A DNA stretch of 64,000 nt from Clostridium sp. GTDB taxonomy: Bacteria > Bacillota > Clostridia > Lachnospirales > Lachnospiraceae. The notes under the pieces are model-generated. The model worked only from the letters and a program-made list of their open reading frames with translations. It searched no databases and was not told where the DNA came from. Below, in pieces: positions 55,039 to 64,000 of this stretch (position 1 is its first letter; every line of letters starts with the position of its first letter). The DNA lies in contig JAMOZY010000006.1 in NCBI GenBank assembly GCA_023667695.1, positions 1-64,000 of the forward strand, written 5' to 3'. The position numbers and the translations under genes are program-made.

Positions 55039-55545
55039 ATGAGTTTATTAAAGGATTGGCGGGATTATGCATATGGTCTGGATGACAGGACACCGGAAGG
55101 AAAGCAATTCTGGCTGAATTATTTTACGGTAGAAAAGGGGATTTATCAGCAGCTTCTGAAGAATCCGGATGAAGTAGTGGAAGGTACGGTTCAGGAGCTG
55201 GCAGACCGTTTTGAGACAACGTTGCAGCTGATGACGGGCTTTCTGGATGGTATCGATGAGAGCTTAAAGACTCCGAATCATATCGAAGAAATGGAAGCGG
55301 ATTCACCGGTCAGTCTGGATATTGATTTGGAGAAGCTTTACATGAATATGGTAGGCTGCAATGCAGAATGGTTATATACCTTAGAGGAATGGGAGGCGCT
55401 GCTGACTCCGGAGCGCAGGAAAGAGTTATACCGGCAGGAAAAGACATCCAAAACGGTTGTCAAGCCGCCGAAGGTAGGACGGAACGATCCATGCCCTTGT
55501 GGTTCCGGTAAGAAGTTCAAGTTCTGCTGTGGAGCAAATAAGTAA
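55039..55545 (+). CDS. SEC-C motif protein
   Basis: A 168-residue protein whose last 25 residues are a SEC-C zinc motif: [19 protein letters not shown], the same small metal-binding domain found at the C-terminus of SecA and in many stand-alone proteins. The N-terminal 140 residues are helical and acidic without a named domain. The ATG follows GTTGAGGA. Role unknown; SEC-C proteins are often linked to ribosome or translocase contact. Confidence 0.82.
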   Translation: MSLLKDWRDYAYGLDDRTPEGKQFWLNYFTVEKGIYQQLLKNPDEVVEGTVQELADRFETTLQLMTGFLDGIDESLKTPNHIEEMEADSPVSLDIDLEKLYMNMVGCNAEWLYTLEEWEALLTPERRKELYRQEKTSKTVVKPPKVGRNDPCPCGSGKKFKFCCGANK

Positions 55546-55594
55546 ATGATGAAGCAAATGGGGCTTTGCGGATGACCGATGGTGGAAGAAGATT

Positions 55595-55633
55595 CTTCCG
55601 AGGAAACCAGTTTCTTCCGGGAAGCTCCTTTTT
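55595..55633 (+). terminator. Terminator after the SEC-C gene
   Basis: Imperfect stem (CTTCCGAGGAAAC with GTTTCTTCCGGGAAG, one bulge) followed by CTCCTTTTT. Confidence 0.6.
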
Positions 55634-55634
55634 C

Positions 55635-55679
55635 ATACCATAGTATGCGGAACCCCTGTCGGTGGCCGGTTTTCTGCAT
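55635..55679. repeat. Dispersed hairpin element, copy 2
   Basis: Starts with the same 14-mer ATACCATAGTATGC as 19337 and keeps the ATGC-GAA / TTCTGCAT terminal pairing (55645-55652 with 55672-55679, one G-T). The interior is shorter than in copy 1. Lies between the SEC-C gene and gltX; the remaining roughly 150 bp of this spacer show only a possible GGCCGG/CCGGTCC pairing. Confidence 0.55.
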
Positions 55680-55829
55680 TGGAATTATATATTGGTTTCC
55701 TTGGCAGAAGCCTATTAGGACCATTTAGTGGCCGGAGAATGAAACCGGTCCGAAGTATCGGAAAGCACATAGTCATATCTTCTGGGTCAAAAGAGGCTAT
55801 GACAAATATAAGAATAGGAGAGAAGAAAA

Positions 55830-57308
55830 ATGAGCAAGATTAGAACCCGGTTTGCCCCAAGTCCCACCGGACGGATGCATGTGGGCAACTTAAGAACTGC
55901 ATTATATGCCTATCTGATTGCAAAGCATGAGGACGGCGATTTTATATTACGAATCGAGGATACCGACCAGGAGCGGTTTGTAGCGGAAGCACTGGATATT
56001 ATATACCGGACCATGGAAAGGACCGGACTGATTCATGATGAAGGACCGGATAAGGACGGAGGCGTGGGACCTTATGTGCAAAGTGAGCGTCAGGCGGCCG
56101 GTATCTACATGGAATATGCAAAGAAGCTGGTAGAGGAAGGGAAAGCGTATTATTGCTTCTGCGACAAGGAACGGCTGGAATCCCTGCGTCAGACCATTAC
56201 TACGGAAAGCGGTGAGACAAAGGAAATCGTTATCTATGATAAGCATTGTCTGCATTTAAGCAAGGAAGAGGTGGAAGCAAAGCTGGCGGCCGGGATTCCT
56301 TATGTAATCCGGCAGAATAGTCCTACGGAGGGTACGACTACCTTTCATGATGAACTATATGGAGATGTTACGGTGCCGAATCAGGAGCTGGATGATATGA
56401 TACTGATAAAATCCGATGGATATCCCACTTATAATTTTGCTAATGTAGTGGATGATCATCTGATGGGAATCACCCATGTGGTACGGGGAAATGAATACAT
56501 TTCTTCTTCCCCGAAGTATACGCTGCTGTATCAGGCATTTGGCTGGGAAGAACCCAAATATATTCACTGTCCGTTGATTACCGATGAAAACCATCAGAAG
56601 CTGAGCAAGCGAAGCGGACATGCATCCTTTGAGGACTTGCTGGAACAGGGCTTTGTAGCAGAGGCAGTGGTGAATTATGTAGCCCTTCTTGGATGGAGTC
56701 CGGACAGCAATCAGGAGATTTTCTCTTTGGAAGAGCTGATACGGGAATTTGATTATCATCGAATCAATAAGTCCCCTTCTGTATTCGACATGAATAAGCT
56801 GAAGTGGATGAATGGGGAATATCTGAAGGCAATGGAGCCTGACCGGTTCCGGGAGCTGGTGGCTCCGTATATCCGGGAAGTGATTACGAAAGACTTAGAT
56901 TTGGATAAGATATGTCCGTTGGTGCAGACCCGTATGGAAATCCTGCCGGATGTAAGGGAACTGGTGGACTTCTTTGAAGCCTTGCCGGATTATGATGCAG
57001 AGCTGTACTGTCATAAGAAAATGAAAACCAATCTGGAAAATTCGTTGGAGATTTTGAAGGAAGAATATGAATTGTTAAAGGACTTTGATGACTGGAAGCT
57101 GGAGGCATTGCATGACAGGCTGATGGACTATATCAGTGAAAAAGGAATCAAGAACGGTACCGGACTTTGGCCGGTTCGTACGGCTGTATCCGGGAAGCAG
57201 TCTACACCGGGAGGCGCCTTTGAAATCATGGAAATCATTGGAAAAGAAGAGTCCTTAAGGCGTATGGAGCTTGGCATCCGGAAGCTGGAGCAGGCACAGC
57301 AATCATAA
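55830..57308 (+). CDS. gltX: Glutamate-tRNA ligase
   Basis: Charges tRNA-Glu with glutamate. 492 residues, normal size. Class I signatures are [13 protein letters not shown] near residue 8 (HIGH variant HVGN) and KLSKR near 251 (KMSKS variant). The C-terminal anticodon-binding domain is complete ([14 protein letters not shown]). RBS GGAGAG before the ATG. In Clostridia without asparaginyl/glutaminyl pathways such enzymes may be non-discriminating and also charge tRNA-Gln; that cannot be decided from the sequence alone. Confidence 0.96.
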   Translation: MSKIRTRFAPSPTGRMHVGNLRTALYAYLIAKHEDGDFILRIEDTDQERFVAEALDIIYRTMERTGLIHDEGPDKDGGVGPYVQSERQAAGIYMEYAKKLVEEGKAYYCFCDKERLESLRQTITTESGETKEIVIYDKHCLHLSKEEVEAKLAAGIPYVIRQNSPTEGTTTFHDELYGDVTVPNQELDDMILIKSDGYPTYNFANVVDDHLMGITHVVRGNEYISSSPKYTLLYQAFGWEEPKYIHCPLITDENHQKLSKRSGHASFEDLLEQGFVAEAVVNYVALLGWSPDSNQEIFSLEELIREFDYHRINKSPSVFDMNKLKWMNGEYLKAMEPDRFRELVAPYIREVITKDLDLDKICPLVQTRMEILPDVRELVDFFEALPDYDAELYCHKKMKTNLENSLEILKEEYELLKDFDDWKLEALHDRLMDYISEKGIKNGTGLWPVRTAVSGKQSTPGGAFEIMEIIGKEESLRRMELGIRKLEQAQQS

Positions 57309-57342
57309 AATCAAGACAGCAGAGGAAATTAAGGAGTCAGAA

Positions 57343-59349
57343 ATGAGTATCCGGTTGAATGAAGCACAGCAGAAGGCAATTACCCATGGAACGGGTCCCT
57401 GTCTGGTACTGGCAGGTCCCGGTTCCGGGAAAACGGCTGTTATCACCCATCGAACGAAATATTTATTAGAAGAAGCGGGAATTCATCCGGAGCAGATTCT
57501 GGTGATTACCTTTACCAAGGCAGCCGCCATGGAGATGAAGGAGCGGTTTCAGACACTGATGCAGAGAGCGTATGCTCCCTGTACCTTTGGTACCTTTCAC
57601 TCTGTATTTTTCATGATTCTGCGGAATGCCTACGGATATTCCGGGGAACAGGTGCTGGCGGAGGAGCAGAAGCGGACGATTCTGAAAGCCATTGTACAGG
57701 CTATGGAATTGGAATACGAGGACGAGGAAGAACTGCTTCAGGGGCTGATTAGTGAGATTACCGCAGTCAAAAGCGAATATATGGATTTGCAGCATTATTA
57801 CAGTACTACCTGTGGGGAAGAGGAGTTTCGAAGCATCTTCCGAAGCTATGAGGATACCCTTCATCGGGAGCATAAGCTTGATTTTGATGATATGCTGGTC
57901 TATACCTATGAATTATTAAAGGAACGGACGGATATCCGGCAGATGTGGCAGAGGAGATTCCAATATATTCTCATTGATGAGTTTCAGGACATTAACCGGA
58001 TACAGTACGAAATCATCCGGCTGCTGGCGGAACCCAAGGGGAATCTGTTTATCGTGGGGGACGATGATCAGTCCATTTATCGGTTTCGGGGCGCCCGCCC
58101 GGAGATTATGCTGGGCTTTCAGAAGGATTATCCGGAGGCAGAGATTATCCTGTTGAATATCAATTATCGTTCCAGCCGGGAGATTGTGGAGGGCAGTCTG
58201 CGGATGATTGAGAATAATACCAAACGGTATCAAAAGAAGATAGAAGGGAGCCATCCCTATGAGCATCCGATTTGTATTCATGAATTAAAGGGCTGTCAGG
58301 AAGAAAATGAAGATATTCGGAAGCGGATTCAGAGTTACCACGCCCAGGGAATTCCCTATGAAGAAATGGCAGTGATATTCCGCACCAACACAGAGCCGCG
58401 GCGGCTGGTGAATCAACTGATGGAATATAATATTCCCTTCCGGATGCGGGACCGTCTGCCGAACTGCTATGAACACTGGATTGCCAGACATATGATGGCC
58501 TATATCCGGATTACCATGGGAAGCAGGGAGCGGGGGGATTTTCTACAAATCTGGAACCGGCCGAAGCGGTATCTCCGCCGGGAGTGGCTCGCGGAGCCTC
58601 AGATTGATACAGAACGGATTCTGGAGCAGGTAGCTGATAAAAAGTGGGCGGTTGAGCATATACAAAAGCTGAATTCGGACATAGAACGGCTAAGGAAAAT
58701 GGACCCCTTTTCCGCCATAAATTATATTCGCAAGGGAATTGGTTATGATACTTATTTAAAAGAATATGCAGAGCAGAGGCGGTTAAAGCCGGAGGAATTC
58801 CTGGATATTCTGGATGAGCTGCAGGCAATGGCACAGCCTTATGGAGATTATGCTGCATGGTTCCGTCATATTGAAGAATACGGAGAGCAGCTGGAGGAAC
58901 AGCGGAACCGGCAGGCACAGCTTCACAGCTCCGGGGAAGCCGTTACCTTGACTACCATGCACAGTTCCAAGGGGCTGGAATTCCAGGTTGTATTTATTCT
59001 GGAGGCAAATGAAGGAATTACCCCCTATAAGAAGGCAGGAAAGCCGGAAGAAATCGAAGAAGAGCGGCGTATGTTCTATGTGGCGGTCACCAGGGCAAAG
59101 GAATATCTGCATATTTATACCATACGGGAGCGGAATAATAAGAAGCTGCTTCCTTCCCGGTTTGTCAATGAAATCCGTCTGGATAGGGCAAACCTGAAGG
59201 TAGGCGCCAGGGTTCTGCACCGCAGCTATGGCGCAGGAACCATTACCTATATGGATGCAAAGAAAATCAGTATTTATTTTGATGATTCCAAGGAGCAAAA
59301 GACCTTGAGCCTTAGTTTTGTATTGGAGCAGGGGCTATTGTCCGGTTGA
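57343..59349 (+). CDS. UvrD/Rep-family ATP-dependent helicase
   Basis: Superfamily 1 DNA helicase, 668 residues from the ATG behind AAGGAG (the frame is open upstream into gltX). Motif I GPGSGKTAVITHR near residue 28, motif II IDEFQDIN, motif III GDDDQSIYRFRGA, motif V TLTTMHSSKGLEF and motif VI VAVTRAKEYL are all present, so it should be active. It is shorter than PcrA (about 740) and ends in a small beta-rich domain (GARVLHRSYGAGTITYMD) like the PcrA C-terminus that contacts RNA polymerase. It follows gltX by 34 bp. Confidence 0.93.
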   Translation: MSIRLNEAQQKAITHGTGPCLVLAGPGSGKTAVITHRTKYLLEEAGIHPEQILVITFTKAAAMEMKERFQTLMQRAYAPCTFGTFHSVFFMILRNAYGYSGEQVLAEEQKRTILKAIVQAMELEYEDEEELLQGLISEITAVKSEYMDLQHYYSTTCGEEEFRSIFRSYEDTLHREHKLDFDDMLVYTYELLKERTDIRQMWQRRFQYILIDEFQDINRIQYEIIRLLAEPKGNLFIVGDDDQSIYRFRGARPEIMLGFQKDYPEAEIILLNINYRSSREIVEGSLRMIENNTKRYQKKIEGSHPYEHPICIHELKGCQEENEDIRKRIQSYHAQGIPYEEMAVIFRTNTEPRRLVNQLMEYNIPFRMRDRLPNCYEHWIARHMMAYIRITMGSRERGDFLQIWNRPKRYLRREWLAEPQIDTERILEQVADKKWAVEHIQKLNSDIERLRKMDPFSAINYIRKGIGYDTYLKEYAEQRRLKPEEFLDILDELQAMAQPYGDYAAWFRHIEEYGEQLEEQRNRQAQLHSSGEAVTLTTMHSSKGLEFQVVFILEANEGITPYKKAGKPEEIEEERRMFYVAVTRAKEYLHIYTIRERNNKKLLPSRFVNEIRLDRANLKVGARVLHRSYGAGTITYMDAKKISIYFDDSKEQKTLSLSFVLEQGLLSG

Positions 59350-59429
59350 TATTCCATAGAACCTAGTGTATGATAAGAAAGTATGGAATTGTTTTGATAG
59401 GAATGTAAGCTTGAAGTGAGGATTTGGAC

Positions 59430-60869
59430 ATGTTGTTTTCCAGTACAACATTTTTATTTATATTTCTGCCGGTTGTATTAGCGGTTTATTTTGTGTGTCC
59501 GAAAAGATTCCGGAATCTGGTTTTATTAATCGGAAGCCTGTTGTTCTATGCATGGGGAGAACCCAGATACATTCTGGTCATGCTGGCTACGATTCTGGTA
59601 AATTATATTCTGGCACTGGTGTGCGCTTCCTGTAAGGACAAGGGAAAGGCGCGGGGAGCAAAAGCAGCAGTGATTGGAACGATTCTGTTCAGCATCGGAA
59701 TGCTGGCCTTTTTTAAGTATAGTAACTTCTTTCTTTCGAATCTCAACGGAAGTATTGGAACGTTGGCGGGCTTTTCCATTCCGCTGCTGGATATCGCATT
59801 GCCCCTTGGCATTTCCTTTTATACCTTTCAGACCTTGTCTTATACCATTGATGTTTACCGGGGAACCGTGAAGCCCCAAAGGAATCTTCTGCATCTGGCA
59901 ACCTATGTCTGTCTGTTCCCACAGTTAATTGCGGGTCCTATTGTACGGTATGAAACCGTAGCAGGGGAGCTGGAGCAGCGACAGGAATCCTTTAATTTGT
60001 TTGCTTCCGGTGTCCGACGGTTTGTGACCGGTCTGGGGAAAAAGGTTCTGCTGGCGAATACGGCAGGCAGTATCTTTCAGATGATTGGTGACATGGGAGA
60101 CAGCCAGTTGTCTGTAGCTTTGTACTGGATGGCATCTATAGCATATACCTTTCAGATTTATTTTGATTTCAGCGGTTATTCGGATATGGCAATCGGCCTT
60201 GGCAGGATGTTTGGCTTTCAGTTTTTGGAAAATTTTGATTATCCCTATTGTTCTAAGAGTATTACGGAGTTCTGGCGGCGTTGGCATATGTCCTTAAGCT
60301 CCTGGTTTCGGGATTATATTTATATCCCTCTGGGGGGAAACCGGAAGGGACGGAGCCGGACCCTTATCAATCTATGCATAGTATGGTTTCTTACCGGGTT
60401 CTGGCACGGCGCCTCCTGGAATTTTATTATATGGGGGCTGTATTTCTTTGTCTTATTGATGATTGAAAAGGCAGGACTGTTAAAATGGCTGGAAAAGCTG
60501 CCCCAGGCATTGAGACATATATATACCATGTTTTTGGTGAATTTGAGCTGGGTTATTTTTTCTTATGATAATCTGGGGCTGTTAGGCAGAGTCCTGCGGC
60601 GGATGTTTGGCTTTGGCGGTCTGCCGGTTTGGAACCGGACCAGTACCTATGTATTGCTGTCCTATCTGGTTATCTTCCTGATTATGGCATTTGCTGCACT
60701 GCCTCTGCCGAAGAAGCTGGCAGAACGTGCCAGCGCCTTGCTTCCGGAAGGCAGGAAAGAGATTATCACTTCACTTGCAGAGGTATTCGGCTTGCTGGTG
60801 ATTCTGATTTTAGCAACCAGCTGTCTGGCCAGTGATGCCTTTAATCCGTTTTTATATTTTCGGTTTTAG
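59430..60869 (+). CDS. MBOAT family O-acyltransferase (AlgI/DltB-like)
   Basis: A 479-480 residue polytopic membrane enzyme that moves an acyl group across the membrane onto a surface polymer. It begins MLFSSTTFLFIFLPVVL as typical, with about eleven membrane helices; the conserved core FWRRWHMSLSSWFRDYIYIP and the active-site histidine region FLTGFWHGASWNFIIWG are intact. A TTG at 59424 is in frame, but the ATG is better spaced from GTGAGGA. It pairs with the downstream DHHW gene, as in alginate and other acetylation systems. Confidence 0.92.
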   Translation: MLFSSTTFLFIFLPVVLAVYFVCPKRFRNLVLLIGSLLFYAWGEPRYILVMLATILVNYILALVCASCKDKGKARGAKAAVIGTILFSIGMLAFFKYSNFFLSNLNGSIGTLAGFSIPLLDIALPLGISFYTFQTLSYTIDVYRGTVKPQRNLLHLATYVCLFPQLIAGPIVRYETVAGELEQRQESFNLFASGVRRFVTGLGKKVLLANTAGSIFQMIGDMGDSQLSVALYWMASIAYTFQIYFDFSGYSDMAIGLGRMFGFQFLENFDYPYCSKSITEFWRRWHMSLSSWFRDYIYIPLGGNRKGRSRTLINLCIVWFLTGFWHGASWNFIIWGLYFFVLLMIEKAGLLKWLEKLPQALRHIYTMFLVNLSWVIFSYDNLGLLGRVLRRMFGFGGLPVWNRTSTYVLLSYLVIFLIMAFAALPLPKKLAERASALLPEGRKEIITSLAEVFGLLVILILATSCLASDAFNPFLYFRF

Positions 60870-60880
60870 GAGGAGGGACC

Positions 60881-61990
60881 ATGAGAGATAAGCTTGAAAT
60901 TATACTATTTTTAATATTTATTGCAGTTTTTGGACTGGGATATCTGATTTTTCCCCAGCGGGAGATGTCGGAAATGGAGAACCGATATCTGGCTTTATGT
61001 CCGGAATTCCATTGGAAGGCGTTCTTAAATGGGGAATTTTCCGCGGACTTTGAGGATTATACGGCAGATCAGATTCTTGGCAAGGATGAATTTATGAAGC
61101 TGAATGTAGCGGTGAACCGTGGAATGGGGGTCAGCAGGATTAATCAGGTCTATATCGGACAGGATGGTTATCTGATTCAGGATTACCAGGAGCCGGATTC
61201 TGTTTTGGAACAGAATATCAGTTATATTCAAAGCTTTGCCCAGGAGCATCCGGAGGTTGACATGACGATGCTGATTGTACCAAATGTGAATGAAATCTAT
61301 CCGGAGAAGCTTCCGGCCTTTGCCACTACCTTTCCCCAGACAGAGATTATAGAAAAGCTTCAGAGCGAACTGGAGGGGGATGTCAGGGTGGTGGATGGAA
61401 CGGATACCCTGCTGGAGCATAAGGAGGAATCGATTTATTATAAAACGGATCATCACTGGACCAGTCTGGGCGCTTATTATGCCTATGATACCCTTTGCCA
61501 TAGTCTGGAAATGGAACCGACTCCCCTGGAAGCATATCAGCGGCTGGAATTGACGGAACCCTTTTACGGCTCCCTGTATTCAAAGGCCCCGGTCGTGGGA
61601 CAGGAAAGTGACCGGGTGGAGCTTTTTTTGAATCCTTCCGGTGAATATGTGGTAAGGAATCCGATAAAAGGAACCACGAGTGATTCTATGTTTGTCATGG
61701 AGCAGGCGGTGAACAAGGATAAATATGCCGTATTCTTTGGTGGAAATGAACCCTTATTTATCATTGAAAGCAACAGCAGCAAGGAAGAAAAGGTATTGAT
61801 TATAAAGGATTCTTATGCAAACTGTCTGGTTCCCCTTTTAGCGGACCAGTTCGGGGAAATTCACATGATGGACCTGCGGTATTACCATGAGGATGTCAGT
61901 GAATATCTGCAGGAGCATGATATAAAACGGGTGATTTTTATTCATAATGTTGACTTTATTTCCACCGATAATAACTTTTTGTGGTTATAG
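60881..61990 (+). CDS. DHHW family protein, AlgX/AlgJ-like acyl-transfer partner
   Basis: A 369-residue protein anchored by an N-terminal helix (about 5-24) with an extracytoplasmic SGNH-hydrolase-like domain. The family motif YKTDHHWTSLGAYYAY (about 186-201) contains the catalytic Asp/His pair, and VLIIKDSYANCLVPLL (about 305-320) holds the Ser. It lies 11 bp after the MBOAT gene. The pair is expected to O-acetylate an exopolysaccharide or wall polymer; the polymer is not encoded nearby. Confidence 0.9.
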   Translation: MRDKLEIILFLIFIAVFGLGYLIFPQREMSEMENRYLALCPEFHWKAFLNGEFSADFEDYTADQILGKDEFMKLNVAVNRGMGVSRINQVYIGQDGYLIQDYQEPDSVLEQNISYIQSFAQEHPEVDMTMLIVPNVNEIYPEKLPAFATTFPQTEIIEKLQSELEGDVRVVDGTDTLLEHKEESIYYKTDHHWTSLGAYYAYDTLCHSLEMEPTPLEAYQRLELTEPFYGSLYSKAPVVGQESDRVELFLNPSGEYVVRNPIKGTTSDSMFVMEQAVNKDKYAVFFGGNEPLFIIESNSSKEEKVLIIKDSYANCLVPLLADQFGEIHMMDLRYYHEDVSEYLQEHDIKRVIFIHNVDFISTDNNFLWL

Positions 61991-62061
61991 TCTTGAAAAA
62001 CAGAGGAAGGTTATGTAATAATTACCTGGTAATGGTTCAGTTGATTCTGTTCTAGCATTCC

Positions 62062-62105
62062 ATGTATATTCCGGCGGCTTATGAATGAGCATGGCTGAAT
62101 GGTTA
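62062..62105. repeat. Dispersed 44-bp intergenic repeat, copy 2
   Basis: 38 of 44 positions equal to 8256-8299. Here it lies just upstream of the Na/Pi cotransporter gene, 38 bp before its start. A weaker likeness (CGCTTATGAATG and GGCGGAA) occurs at 53536-53558 before the patatin gene. Confidence 0.65.
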
Positions 62106-62142
62106 CATAATCTGGCAAGTATCATTTACAGAGGAGATTTCA

Positions 62143-63912
62143 ATGGATATTTTTAATGTTTTGGCAATGATAAGCGGAATCGCATTTTTGTTGTTTGGAA
62201 TGCATGTGATGAATGAAGGCCTGACGAAGGCTTCCGGCGGTAAGCTGGAGCAGATTCTGGAGAAGCTGACCTCCAACAAGCTATATGCCGTTCTGTTGGG
62301 AGCAGGTGTGACAGCCATTATCCAGTCCTCCGCAGCCACAACCGTTATGGTGGTTGGTTTTGTCAATTCCGGCATTATGAAGCTGACACAGGCCGTCGGT
62401 GTGATTATGGGTGCCAATGTAGGAACCACCATTACCGCCTGGATTTTAAGTATGACTGGTATCCAGGGGGACAATTTCTGGATTCAGATGCTGAAGCCGG
62501 AGTCCTTTTCACCGATTCTGGCAATGGCCGGCATTATTCTTCTGATGTTTTCCAAAAAGGAAAAGCATCATAATATCGGAAATATTCTCTTAGGCTTTTC
62601 TGTTTTAATGTTTGGTATGACTACCATGAGCAATGCTGTGGCGCCCCTGGCAGAGATACCGGAATTCCAAAATGTGTTGGCACAGTTTAACAATCCGATT
62701 CTGGGCATAATCGCCGGTACATTGCTGACAGCTGTCATCCAAAGCTCTTCGGCTTCGGTTGGTATCCTTCAGGCCCTTTGTGTTACCGGAATGGTGGATT
62801 ACCGTATGGCAATTCCGATTATCATGGGTCAGAATATCGGTACCTGCATTACTGCATTATTATCTTCGGTGGGCGCCAATAAAAATGCCAAGCGGGCTGC
62901 CTTGATTCATTTGTATTTTAATATTCTGGGGGCTACGGTTTTTCTGGTGGTATTTTATTCGGCAAATGCATTTCTGCGGTTTTCATTCATGGATATGGCG
63001 GCAAATGCCTTTGGAATCGCATTGGTTCACAGTATCTATAATATTTTTGCGACGCTTGTACTGCTTCCATTTTCCAATGTGCTGGTAAAGCTGAGCTATC
63101 TGACCATCCGGGAAACCGAGGCAGAAGCAGGCAGCAGGGAACGGGCATCAGATTTTCAGGTGCTGGATGTCCGCTTTCTGGATACACCGGCGATTGCTAC
63201 GGCCCAGTGTAAGAATGTTGCCATCAAGATGGCAGAGCTGTGCCGGAATGCATTGTTTCAATCCATGGATATGCTGAAGTCCTTTGATGAAGATAAGGCG
63301 GCAGAGGTCAGTGAGATGGAGAATATGGTGGATCAGTATGAAGATGAGCTGGGCAACTATCTGGTGAAGCTGAGCAGTAAGAATCTGACGGAAAAAGACA
63401 GTCATACGATTTCCATGCTGCTTCATTGCATCGGTGATTTTGAACGGATTTCCGATCATGCAGTAAATATCTGTGAATCTGCCCGGGAGATGCATGTAAA
63501 GGAACAGAAGTTTTCCAAGAAGGCAGAGGAAGAGATTACCATCTTTTCCGGTCTGATTCGGGAAATCGTGGAAACCTCCGTCCAGGTTTTTGAAACCGAG
63601 GACCCGGAGCTGGCCCGGGAGATTGAGCCGATGGAGGAGGTAGTAGACGGGTTGAATGATGAGATTAAAAAGCGCCATATTAAACGGCTTCGGAAGGGAA
63701 AATGTACCATTGAGCTTGGGTTTGCATTATCCGATATTACAACGAACTTTGAGCGGGTGGCAGATCATTGCTCCAACATTGCCATCAGTCTGATTCAGAT
63801 TCCGGATGATGCGTACAGCTCTCATGAATATGTAGAGACATTGGAGCGGGGAGATGATTCCCAGTTTCATGAGGCATTGGTCCGATATACAGAGAAATAT
63901 ATGCTTCCATAG
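62143..63912 (+). CDS. Na/Pi cotransporter family protein with PhoU-like domain
   Basis: A 589-residue protein of the NptA/PNaS group. Two Na/Pi cotransporter repeats carry the QSSAATTV (about 66-73) and QSSSASVG (about 203-210) motifs that bind phosphate and sodium, within eight to nine membrane helices to about residue 320. A cytoplasmic PhoU-like helical domain (about 345-570) with ERISDHAVNICE and ERVADHCSNIAI repeats follows. Sodium-driven phosphate uptake or efflux with regulation by the PhoU domain is expected. GGAGA precedes the ATG. Confidence 0.93.
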   Translation: MDIFNVLAMISGIAFLLFGMHVMNEGLTKASGGKLEQILEKLTSNKLYAVLLGAGVTAIIQSSAATTVMVVGFVNSGIMKLTQAVGVIMGANVGTTITAWILSMTGIQGDNFWIQMLKPESFSPILAMAGIILLMFSKKEKHHNIGNILLGFSVLMFGMTTMSNAVAPLAEIPEFQNVLAQFNNPILGIIAGTLLTAVIQSSSASVGILQALCVTGMVDYRMAIPIIMGQNIGTCITALLSSVGANKNAKRAALIHLYFNILGATVFLVVFYSANAFLRFSFMDMAANAFGIALVHSIYNIFATLVLLPFSNVLVKLSYLTIRETEAEAGSRERASDFQVLDVRFLDTPAIATAQCKNVAIKMAELCRNALFQSMDMLKSFDEDKAAEVSEMENMVDQYEDELGNYLVKLSSKNLTEKDSHTISMLLHCIGDFERISDHAVNICESAREMHVKEQKFSKKAEEEITIFSGLIREIVETSVQVFETEDPELAREIEPMEEVVDGLNDEIKKRHIKRLRKGKCTIELGFALSDITTNFERVADHCSNIAISLIQIPDDAYSSHEYVETLERGDDSQFHEALVRYTEKYMLP

Positions 63913-63921
63913 GGAGGTACA

Positions 63922-63952
63922 AATCAGAGGGGAACTTAGTTCCCCTCTGATT
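63922..63952. terminator. Convergent terminator hairpin
   Basis: Perfect 14-bp stem AATCAGAGGGGAAC / GTTCCCCTCTGATT with a TTA loop. The loop is the stop codon of the gene on the minus strand. Confidence 0.85.
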
Positions 63953-64000
63953 CATAAAATGCAGCCTCGTCCAGCATTTCATCAAAGGCATCGGCTACCC
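63936..64000 (-). CDS. 3' end of a gene running off the window
   Basis: On the minus strand an open frame enters from the right edge and ends ADAFDEMLDEAAFYESEGN before TAA at 63938-63936. The acidic, helical residue choice and the matching terminator support a real gene end, convergent with the Na/Pi cotransporter. Too short to name. Confidence 0.6.
   Translation of the reverse strand, partial: VADAFDEMLDEAAFYESEGN

Overview
The window looks like the chromosome of an anaerobic, spore-forming Clostridia bacterium, most likely Lachnospiraceae. The pointers are the ptb-buk butyrate pair, an alpha/beta small acid-soluble spore protein, families typical of that group (DUF4364, DUF5688, DUF6034, DUF3793, DUF1385 with an acidic tail), a Rho with a long charged insertion, and moderate GC with strong AGGAGG ribosome binding sites. 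The genus call is inference; there is no rRNA in the window.

Layout. 0-2.3 kb: butyrate kinase and phosphate butyryltransferase (minus strand), behind what looks like the end of a mobile element. 2.5-8.1 kb: a 1757-residue sortase-anchored surface protein and a spore SASP. 8.4-15.2 kb: protein quality control (tig, clpP, clpX, lon) and engB, with hairpin-bearing tandem repeats on both sides of lon. 15.2-22.9 kb: DUF4364, malic enzyme, rho, rpmE, DUF1385, prmC, prfA. 23-25 kb: GntR regulator plus ABC transporter. 25-32 kb: hisC, an M20 amidohydrolase, DUF5688, a cold shock protein, TetR, a lone receiver protein, rarA and a small membrane protein. 32-36.4 kb: a heterodimeric ABC exporter. 36.4-44.8 kb: a two-component system followed by a lipoprotein, two ABC-2 type membrane proteins, an ATPase and two anchored proteins, read here as one envelope-sensing/export locus. 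45-47.5 kb: DUF3793 behind a 34-bp perfect palindrome, then birA-bioY.

47.5-53 kb is an accessory island: broken conjugative-element genes (DUF3847, serine recombinase), an AT-rich lipoprotein, two large cloverleaf-like inverted-repeat elements, and a wrecked type I restriction-modification locus. Inside that locus sits an intact, tightly packed three-gene cassette: a DUF3990 ADP-ribosyltransferase-like protein, an unrecognised 138-residue protein and a NADAR-family ADP-ribose hydrolase. This is the best candidate for an undescribed system: an ADP-ribosylation toxin/reversal or anti-phage module.

53-64 kb returns to ordinary chromosome: a patatin-like phospholipase, a SEC-C protein, gltX, a UvrD-type helicase, an MBOAT/DHHW cell-surface acylation pair, a Na/Pi cotransporter, and the 3' end of a convergent gene at the edge. 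No tRNA, rRNA or CRISPR array was seen. Motif calls come from reading the sequence; no database search was run.
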